Below, in pieces: positions 4,847-10,435 of a DNA stretch of 10,435 bases. A model generated the notes under the pieces. That model ran no database searches and had not been told where the DNA came from. It saw only the letters and a list, made by a program, of their open reading frames with translations. The stretch's first letter is position 1; each line of letters opens with the position of its first letter. The stretch covers positions 1 to 10,435 of the forward strand of contig JAEUJR010001045.1 of the NCBI GenBank assembly GCA_016793585.1, in the 5' to 3' direction. The translations under genes were made by a program, and so were the position numbers. Source of the stretch: Archangium sp. Lineage in GTDB: Bacteria; Myxococcota; Myxococcia; Myxococcales; Myxococcaceae.

Positions 4847-7660
4847 TCAGGGCCCGGCGCCGAACGAACCCAGGCGCGTCACGGCGAAGTTGAACCCCAC
4901 GAACTCGACGGGACCAAGCAGCCCCTCGCCCGTGAGCCGCTGCACCACCGAGAAATCCAGGCGGAAGCACTCGCAGGCGGGGGTCCACGTCACGCCAGCC
5001 TGATGCTGAGCGAACGTGAGGAGGTCCTGCGAGAGAACCGAGGGGCGCGAAGCGTAGGGGTTGAGGGAATTTGCCAACCGGCCGAACGCATCGTCGAGCG
5101 GAGGACCTGCCTCCGTGATCGGCCAGCGCCGATTGAGGAGCGTGAGATCGTAACGAACGCCGAGCGACCCGAACCGCACGCGGCCGCCAGCGACGAGGCG
5201 TTGAGCTCGCGTCTCAGAAGCCGCCGGGACCGGGTCGCCGAAGAGGAGATCGATGGGCGTTCGCGCACGGTTGGTGCCGTCGTCGAGCAAGTTGTCGTAG
5301 GCCGCGTACAGGCCGTGCCCCTGCGGCATGTCGAAGTTGAGGGCGGCCGAACCAGAGGTGAGCCGCGGCGAGGGAGCAACGTTGACTGCCTTTCTCCAGA
5401 GCGGCTCCATGCGCGCCTGACCGGTCAGCGTGATCCACCAGAAGCTCATCGCCAGCCGCGCGTACGACTCAGCGAGCCGCGGCGCGTTGAAGCGGTTGGG
5501 TCCAGTCGTCTCGGGAGCGAGGACGCCTCCAGGGCCCGGCGTCACGGGCGAGAGCAGATCGAAGCCCTGGCCGAGCTCGAGGCGCAGCACTTCGCGCCCG
5601 CCCCGCTCCACCAGCCGATTGCGGAGTTCCGCGACGGCCTGCACGCGCGGCCGGTTGTCGGCGATCGAGCGATCGATCTCGTCGTAGGCGGCAGGGCCTC
5701 CGAGCAGAGAGGCATCGAACCGGGTCGGCGCAGTCGCGAGCACGAAGGGAACGGCGCGCGCTTCGACGATCGGTGTGATCGAGTGCCGCAGCCTGCCGTC
5801 GAAGACTCGCGCGAACTCGACTTCGGAGCGCGCTGCCAGGAGTGGGTAGCCGCGCGAGATCGTTCGCCCGCTCGACTCTCCGAACCACGCGCCTTGTCGC
5901 CACGCAGCCATGCCTGAGACAGAGACGGCGTTCGCGATCGCGCCGCCCGCCCACAGCCGAGGCATGACGTTCAACCGCAGACGTGACTCTCGCTCACCGA
6001 GTTGCCACTGACCGTCTGCCAACCCCATCTTGAGCGCGTTTCCGGGAACGTTGGGCAGCCGCGTCGTAGGACACTGGCTGAGCTGATTGGGCTCACGAGC
6101 CAGGTAGAGCCGCTCGACCACACACTCTGCGGGCAGCTCAGCGCCCGTGTGGGGGTCGAAGAACCTCCCCTCGTATGCAAGCGCGCCCTCGTCACCCGTG
6201 CCGAAGCGCAGCGGCATCTGCTGAACCGCATCGGCCGTCAGATCGAAGAACACTGGCCCCGCGAGTTGCCGCAACGGCAACGCGAAGGTGAGCGCCGGGA
6301 GCCGCTGAATCGTGTTCGGCCCGTACTTCGGGGCGGTCGAGGTGCGCGGGAACACGTCTCGCCCGAACAGGTCGTAGCCCGACGTGAGGTCCTGCCGGAG
6401 CACCGTGTCGAGCGAGAGCAGGTGATCGTCGCTGCGATGAAACAGCACCGCCGAGGAACGCAGGTAGCCGGCCTCTCGTGCGATCACGTCGGGCGTGATG
6501 TCTCGCTGGTAATAGCCGTCGGAGTAGGCCGCGAGATCGATGCGGGTGCCGAAGCCGTGCCCGAAGTCCTGGGTGTGAAAGACTGACGCCTCACCACGAA
6601 GGCCACGTGTTCGCGCGAGAGCCAGAGAGGGATTGCCCGGGTCACGCTGCTCCCGAAGATCGTAGAGGAGGCCCAGCGTCACCCTGCCCTGCGCGCGATC
6701 GGAGAGCACGTAACGGAACTCCGAGAGCAACCGTGGGCCCATGATGCCGAACGGCTGCTGAAACGCCGACTGAACGGGATCCAGCGCGCCATCGCGCCAC
6801 GGCGTTCGAAACGCGTCGCCTTGAAACACGCCCAACCGCCCGGGCTGCTCGATGGTGCGGCGTGCTCCTCCGAAGAAGTAGCCGGGCGTGAAGGTGAAGT
6901 CAGCGCTGCGCCCGGCCGTGACGAACACCGGCTGCTCGAACGAGAACCCGTTGAGCACGGTCCCGCCCGGCTTGGGAAACAGGAGCCCCGTCGCACGATC
7001 GCCCAGGGGCAGACTGAGCGGCGGCAGAATGAAGACCGGCACTTCACCGACGACGGGCACCTTCTTCACCCACGTGATCGGCCACTGCACGAACACGCGA
7101 TCGGCCTCTTTGTTCAGCACGGCCTCGCTCGTGCGAATCGACCAGCTCGGTGAGTTGAGATCGCAGTCGCACGGCGTCAGCTCGAGGTCCTCCATGCGCC
7201 AGCCGTCGCCTTCGCGCACGAAGTGGTTGCCCGACATCACCATCGTGGAGCGGCCCGCGGCCTCGGCTTCGGCCAGCGTCTTGGCCGCGACGAGCTTGTC
7301 TCCATTCGCGCCCGCCTTCGCGAACGCCTTGCCGTCGAGCACGTGGGCTTCGGTGACTGTTTCTCCGTCGAGCTCGAGCTCGATCACGTCACCCACCATC
7401 AACGTCGGCGTCGTGCCCTGCGCAATGCGGGCCCAGACGTTGCCCATGGCGAGGGCCCGCTGGGAGGTCTGATCGTAGAAGATGCGGTCGGCGTCGATGG
7501 CGGCGCCGGCCGTCTCGAGGTGCGCGCGCCCTTCGGCGATGGTGCGCTTCTTCTGCCCATCATGGAGCACCCGCTCAGCGGTGAGCGTGATCTCCGTCGG
7601 CTCAGCCGGAAGGGCTGGCGCAGAGATCACCGTCGCCGTGAGGAGCCAGCCGAGCCACAT
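4847..7660 (-). CDS. lptD: LPS-assembly outer-membrane protein LptD (OstA/Imp)
   Basis: This 937-residue protein inserts LPS delivered by the Lpt bridge into the outer leaflet of the outer membrane, normally with the lipoprotein LptE. A signal peptide (residues 1-19, cut after ALPA) is followed by an OstA/LptA-like jellyroll: ITLTAERVLHDG, AEGRAHLE, IDADRIFYD (about 23-160). The conserved barrel entry follows: VPVFILPPLSLPLGDRATG (about 207-225) and LLFPKPGG, then FTFTPGYF. Other landmarks are RLRHSITPIVEARAVP (623-638) and YDEIDRSIADNR (659-670). The rest is a beta barrel of alternating strands. Cysteines C164/C166 and C896/C898 sit where LptD forms its inter-domain disulfides; C513 and C530 are an extra pair. 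Length is slightly above the E. coli protein. The start ATG has no clear Shine-Dalgarno and lies 15 bases after the AMIN gene stop, implying co-translation. LptE was not found here. Confidence 0.93.
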   Translation of the reverse strand: MWLGWLLTATVISAPALPAEPTEITLTAERVLHDGQKKRTIAEGRAHLETAGAAIDADRIFYDQTSQRALAMGNVWARIAQGTTPTLMVGDVIELELDGETVTEAHVLDGKAFAKAGANGDKLVAAKTLAEAEAAGRSTMVMSGNHFVREGDGWRMEDLELTPCDCDLNSPSWSIRTSEAVLNKEADRVFVQWPITWVKKVPVVGEVPVFILPPLSLPLGDRATGLLFPKPGGTVLNGFSFEQPVFVTAGRSADFTFTPGYFFGGARRTIEQPGRLGVFQGDAFRTPWRDGALDPVQSAFQQPFGIMGPRLLSEFRYVLSDRAQGRVTLGLLYDLREQRDPGNPSLALARTRGLRGEASVFHTQDFGHGFGTRIDLAAYSDGYYQRDITPDVIAREAGYLRSSAVLFHRSDDHLLSLDTVLRQDLTSGYDLFGRDVFPRTSTAPKYGPNTIQRLPALTFALPLRQLAGPVFFDLTADAVQQMPLRFGTGDEGALAYEGRFFDPHTGAELPAECVVERLYLAREPNQLSQCPTTRLPNVPGNALKMGLADGQWQLGERESRLRLNVMPRLWAGGAIANAVSVSGMAAWRQGAWFGESSGRTISRGYPLLAARSEVEFARVFDGRLRHSITPIVEARAVPFVLATAPTRFDASLLGGPAAYDEIDRSIADNRPRVQAVAELRNRLVERGGREVLRLELGQGFDLLSPVTPGPGGVLAPETTGPNRFNAPRLAESYARLAMSFWWITLTGQARMEPLWRKAVNVAPSPRLTSGSAALNFDMPQGHGLYAAYDNLLDDGTNRARTPIDLLFGDPVPAASETRAQRLVAGGRVRFGSLGVRYDLTLLNRRWPITEAGPPLDDAFGRLANSLNPYASRPSVLSQDLLTFAQHQAGVTWTPACECFRLDFSVVQRLTGEGLLGPVEFVGFNFAVTRLGSFGAGP

Positions 7661-7675
7661 CGCCAGCGCGCTGTA

Positions 7676-9457
7676 TCAGTCTGGCCGCTCGAACTCGACG
7701 GTCAGCTCGTTGCCGGCCTGCGAGGTGCGGTAGGCGACGGCGCGCTTCAGGCTGATGGTGACGCGCACGTGGGTGTCGTCGGCGGTCTCGGGCTTCACGA
7801 GTGAGACGGCGGTGTCGAAGAACGAGGCGTCGAGCATGCGCTCGTTGTTGGGCAGGCCGATCTCGGTGTTCTCGAGCGTCACCACCACATTGCGGCGGCC
7901 GTCTTCACCCACCGAGAAGCGCACGGGCGCCGAGGTGCGCATGAAGATGCGGCCCACGCCGTCTTGCTGGCGGAAGCCGACGTAGGTCATGCGTGCGGGG
8001 CGGCCGGCGAGCTCGGTGGGCGTCGGGGTGCGGAGCGCGGCTTCTTCGAGTTCACGCTGCTTTCGTGCGCGCTCGGCCTTCGCGAGCTCTTCGCGGCGGG
8101 CCTCTTCTTCGGCCGAGTGCTTCTTCGACTCGAGCTTCGCCAGCCGCTCGGCCTCGGCGCGCTCTTCGGCTTCGCGCTTCTTGCGCTCCTTCTCTTCGCG
8201 AGCGACGCGCTCCTTCTCGTCGCGGTCGAACTTCTCGGCCATGGCGCGGGCTTCGGCGTCGGCGCGCTCCTTCGCCTTGCGCTCGGCGATCTCCCGGTCC
8301 TGCCTGGCGCGCTCTTCACGCGTCATCTTCTCGCGGAGGGCCAGCTCCTCCTTCTCACGCGCCTTTCGCTCCTTCTCTTCGCGGGCCAGGCGCTCCTTCT
8401 CTTCTCGCTCGGCGAGCTTCGCGGCCTCTTCGGCCTTGCGCTTCTCTTCCTTCTCGAGCTTCGCGAGGCGGGCCCTCTCTTCACGTTCGGCCTTCTCGCG
8501 CGCTTCGGCGTCGGCCTTCTCACGGGCGAGGCGCTCCTTCTCCTGGCGCTCGGCCTCGAGCTTCGCGAGGCGTTCGTCTTCGGCCCGCTTCTTCGCCGCT
8601 TCGGCTTCGCGCTTCTTGCGATCGCGCTCTTCGCGGGCGAGGCGCTCCTTCTCTTCACGCTCGGCGCGCGCCTTCGCTTCGGCCTCGGCCTTCTCCTGCG
8701 CGATTCGCTCCTTCTCGAGGCGCTCGGCTTCGAGCTTCGCGAGGCGCTCTTCTTCGGCCTTCTTCTTCGCGGCTTCGAGCTCCCGACGCTTCGCCTCTTC
8801 GGCCTCCTTCTTCACGCGCTCGGCTTCGAGCTTCGCCAGCCGCGCCTCTTCGGCCGCCTTCGCCTTCTTCTCGGCTTCGGCCTTCGCGACGCGCTCCTGT
8901 TCCTCTTTCTCGGCCTTCGCCTTCGCTTCTGCTTCGGCCTTCTCTCGCGCGAGGCGATCACGCTCCGCGGCTTCGGCGGTGGCCTTCGCCTGACGTTCGG
9001 CCTGGGCCTTCTCCTGAGCCAGCCGCGCGAGCTCTTTCGGGTTCTGCGGCAGCTTCACGACGAGCGAGGGCCCGACGGTGACGATGTCGCTCTCGAGCTC
9101 CTGTTCGAAGCCGATCAACACGCGCGCGATGGCCGCCGATTCGCTGCCATAGCTGGCGGTCTTCACCACGGTGATGGTGCCGTCGTTCACCTTCGTCTCG
9201 GCGGGCACGCCCTGGAAGACGGCCTCGGAGATGTCGATGACGAGCCGCGGCGGGTCGGTGAGCGTGAAGGTCGTGAAGCTCGGGCGTCGGGAGCCGGTCA
9301 CCTCGACCGTTCCACCCTTCACCTCGATCTTCGTGATGACGTTGAGCTGAACGCGGTCTTGCGCGAGCGCGACGGAGTCGGTCAGCAGCAGCACGCACAC
9401 GAGCCACGCCGCGCCGACGCGCCTCTGCCACGATGACCTGCGACGGGGCTGTCTCAT
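7676..9457 (-). CDS. Periplasmic AMIN-domain protein with a very long charged helix
   Basis: The 593-residue protein has a basic, hydrophobic signal peptide (1-32, cut after VALA). Residues about 36-136 form an AMIN-type domain: ITKIEVKGGTVEV, FTLTDPPRLVIDI, then AIARVLIGF and LVVKL. These are the hallmarks of the PilQ/AmiC N-terminal module that binds peptidoglycan or envelope partners. Residues about 139-476 are almost entirely Glu, Lys, Arg and Ala, TolA-like, without Pro or Gly, and would be a coiled coil or a single stable alpha helix. After a TPTPT hinge, residues about 487-593 look like a second, diverged AMIN domain: MTYVGFRQQDG, VVVTLENTEIG, VRVTISLKRAVAY, ELTVEF. There is no transmembrane segment after the signal, no lipobox, no secretin domain and no amidase domain. 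It is the gene directly before lptD and likely in one transcript. The function is unknown; an envelope tether or scaffold is inference. The first AMIN call is sure, the second fairly sure. Confidence 0.87.
   Translation of the reverse strand: MRQPRRRSSWQRRVGAAWLVCVLLLTDSVALAQDRVQLNVITKIEVKGGTVEVTGSRRPSFTTFTLTDPPRLVIDISEAVFQGVPAETKVNDGTITVVKTASYGSESAAIARVLIGFEQELESDIVTVGPSLVVKLPQNPKELARLAQEKAQAERQAKATAEAAERDRLAREKAEAEAKAKAEKEEQERVAKAEAEKKAKAAEEARLAKLEAERVKKEAEEAKRRELEAAKKKAEEERLAKLEAERLEKERIAQEKAEAEAKARAEREEKERLAREERDRKKREAEAAKKRAEDERLAKLEAERQEKERLAREKADAEAREKAEREERARLAKLEKEEKRKAEEAAKLAEREEKERLAREEKERKAREKEELALREKMTREERARQDREIAERKAKERADAEARAMAEKFDRDEKERVAREEKERKKREAEERAEAERLAKLESKKHSAEEEARREELAKAERARKQRELEEAALRTPTPTELAGRPARMTYVGFRQQDGVGRIFMRTSAPVRFSVGEDGRRNVVVTLENTEIGLPNNERMLDASFFDTAVSLVKPETADDTHVRVTISLKRAVAYRTSQAGNELTVEFERPD
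8030..9043 (-). repeat. Low-complexity region coding the Glu/Lys/Arg/Ala helix
   Basis: This stretch of the AMIN gene is made of degenerate short repeats such as GCGCTCCTTCTC and TTCGCG on the plus strand. The encoded motif RLAKLEAER recurs at residues 206-214, 238-246 and 296-304, and shorter RLAKLE copies occur at 330-335 and 438-443. Spacing between the main copies is 32 and then 58 residues, so the region grew by irregular internal duplication. The repeats also create long open frames on the plus strand that are not genes. Confidence 0.8.
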
Positions 9458-9460
9458 CCT

Positions 9461-9473
9461 GTAGCGAAGCTAC
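9461..9473 (-). promoter_or_regulatory. Small hairpin immediately upstream of the AMIN gene start
   Basis: GTAGC and GCTAC are perfect reverse complements around a 3-base loop, ending 3 bases before the ATG at 9457. No ordinary Shine-Dalgarno lies at the usual distance. The nearest purine-rich element, CAGG in CAGGTTGG, is upstream of the hairpin and would be brought to about 6 bases from the ATG if the hairpin folds. The remaining 9474-9531 gap has an AT-rich core AAATTT but no promoter I can support. Confidence 0.35.
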
Positions 9474-9531
9474 CAACCTGCTGGAAGACGCCAAATTTCC
9501 GGCCGCCCCGTTCAGGGCAGTGGCAGGCGCC

Positions 9532-10435
9532 TCAGCGAATGCGGGGCAGTGACGGGGCGCGAACACGATGCGTGCGCGCGTACTCGACGAGGTTCTTGAT
9601 GTCGTAACAGACCTGCCGCGCGTCATGGCCCATCGTCAGCTCGATGTGGCTGTTCCCCTTCACGGGGCGCCACAGCAGGTAGTCGGACTTCGCCGAGCGG
9701 TAGACGCTGCGGGTCGACTCGACCGACGCGAGGGGATCTTGATCGCCGAAGATGATGGCCATCGGCACGCGGATCTTCCCGAACCCGCGCTTGAAGTCGT
9801 AGCCGGTGCGGTAGCAGACGAGCTCGTTGGCGCGGGCCCAGCGGGCGAACTGCTCGACGACGAGACGGGGCTCCTTCTCGCCGCCCTCCTTCAAGAGCCA
9901 CCGCACGTTGTCCATCTGCATGCGATCCCACCGGGCGAGGTAGTTCACGCGCGCCGCGATCATGCCGAGCACCGGGCTCTCTTCGGCGTAGCCCAGCGCG
10001 TCGGAGGCCAGCTTGAGCCAGGTGTCGAGCGGCAGGTACCGGTAGCGGAACGGCTTCGGCGCGTCGGGCGGCGTGCGGCGGAACAGCTTCGAGCCGAGCT
10101 CGGCCGCGGTGTGCAGCATGCCTCGCTGCAGGTTCAGGCTCGCCAGCGTGGCGTCGACGGTGCTCTGCACGACGGGTTCGGCGAACGCGAGCAGCTTGAG
10201 CGCGAAGTTGCCGCGCCCCATCTCACCGGGCGCGCCGATGGTGACGATGCCCTCGAAGTGATCGTGAATGCCGGCGTAGCCGTACCCGAGGATTCCGCCC
10301 ATGGAGTGGCCGCAATAGAAGATCTTGTCGCGGCGGGTGATGCGACGGACTCCGGCGACCGCGGCGGGCAAGTCGTAGAGAAAGTAGCTGTCGATGTCCC
10401 ACGCGTAGTCGAGATCGCTGGGCACCTTGCGGCCG
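9532..10435 (-). CDS. Alpha/beta-hydrolase-fold protein, N-terminus outside the window
   Basis: The frame runs to the right edge of the window, so the start is missing. A GTG at 10425 is in frame, but coding sequence continues beyond it (GRK), and the family expects a first strand and oxyanion segment further upstream. About 301 residues are visible. Numbering from that GTG, the nucleophile elbow is GHSMGG with S41, the acid is likely D230 in FGDQDPL, and the catalytic histidine is likely H260 in GNSHIEL. The triad is therefore complete. YAWDIDSYFLYDLPAAV before the elbow resembles lipase/esterase or PHA-synthase-like relatives that act on hydrophobic esters. No signal peptide can be judged without the N-terminus. 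It is transcribed toward the AMIN gene with a 74-base gap, so shared transcription is possible. Fold sure, substrate unknown. Confidence 0.88.
   Translation of the reverse strand, partial: GRKVPSDLDYAWDIDSYFLYDLPAAVAGVRRITRRDKIFYCGHSMGGILGYGYAGIHDHFEGIVTIGAPGEMGRGNFALKLLAFAEPVVQSTVDATLASLNLQRGMLHTAAELGSKLFRRTPPDAPKPFRYRYLPLDTWLKLASDALGYAEESPVLGMIAARVNYLARWDRMQMDNVRWLLKEGGEKEPRLVVEQFARWARANELVCYRTGYDFKRGFGKIRVPMAIIFGDQDPLASVESTRSVYRSAKSDYLLWRPVKGNSHIELTMGHDARQVCYDIKNLVEYARTHRVRAPSLPRIR

Noticed and set aside
4805..5917. Plus-strand 370-codon open frame opposite lptD.
   Set aside because: It is Arg/Glu-rich with no recognisable fold, and lptD on the other strand is unambiguous. Such shadows are normal in GC-rich DNA.
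7964..9436. A 490-codon open frame on the plus strand, plus two further long frames overlapping it, opposite the AMIN gene.
   Set aside because: They are mirror images of the Glu/Lys/Arg/Ala repeats. The products are Leu/Phe/Ala-, Ser- or Pro/Arg-rich low-complexity strings, while the minus strand has a signal peptide and AMIN domains.
7676..9457. AMIN gene as pilQ, tolA or an N-acetylmuramoyl-L-alanine amidase.
   Set aside because: There is no secretin domain, no TolA-type inner-membrane anchor with TolA C-terminal domain, and no amidase zinc motif.
9490..9531. Possible terminator between the hydrolase and AMIN genes (GCCC and GGGC arms around TGAACG, followed by AAATTT).
   Set aside because: The stem has only 4 bp, and the T tract is short and displaced by several bases, so I cannot support it.

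Overview
The window is a gene-dense, clearly GC-rich stretch from a Gram-negative bacterium. An LptD-type outer-membrane LPS translocon gene shows that the host has an LPS outer membrane. The mix of Ig-like lipoproteins, an AMIN-domain protein, GTG/TTG starts and strong third-position GC bias fits Myxococcota or another former deltaproteobacterial group. That placement is inference: no marker gene in the window fixes the taxon. I see no RNA gene, CRISPR array, insertion sequence, phage gene or other sign of recent transfer, and no gene-free stretch above about 75 bases.

Layout. Two plus-strand genes open the window. The first is the 3' end of a large surface protein with Ig-like domains (1-718). 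Twelve bases later comes a secreted M23 zinc endopeptidase (731-1606). These meet head-on, 3 bases apart, with a long minus-strand block that fills the rest. Read in the direction of transcription (right to left), that block holds an alpha/beta hydrolase cut by the window edge (9532-10435), an AMIN - long charged helix - AMIN periplasmic protein (7676-9457), lptD (4847-7660), an Ig-like lipoprotein with calcium-loop-like repeats (3146-4777), a TetR-family regulator (2338-3072) and an enoyl-CoA hydratase/isomerase-family protein (1610-2389).

How the genes relate. Most of the window concerns the cell envelope. The AMIN protein and lptD are 15 bases apart, in the same reading frame, with no good ribosome binding site for lptD, so they are almost certainly one transcript and probably translationally coupled. 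The lipoprotein has its own promoter-like sequence and a strong ribosome binding site. The TetR and crotonase genes overlap by 52 bases and form an evident regulator-enzyme unit for acyl-CoA metabolism. A 20-bp near-perfect palindrome just upstream of the TetR gene is a good candidate for its operator.

Novelty. Most of the window is ordinary housekeeping and envelope biology. The item I would look at first is the protein with an AMIN-like domain at each end of a roughly 340-residue charged helix, encoded directly before lptD. The other findings are smaller: expression-signal architecture, a missing catalytic glutamate in the crotonase, and the cysteine pattern of LptD.
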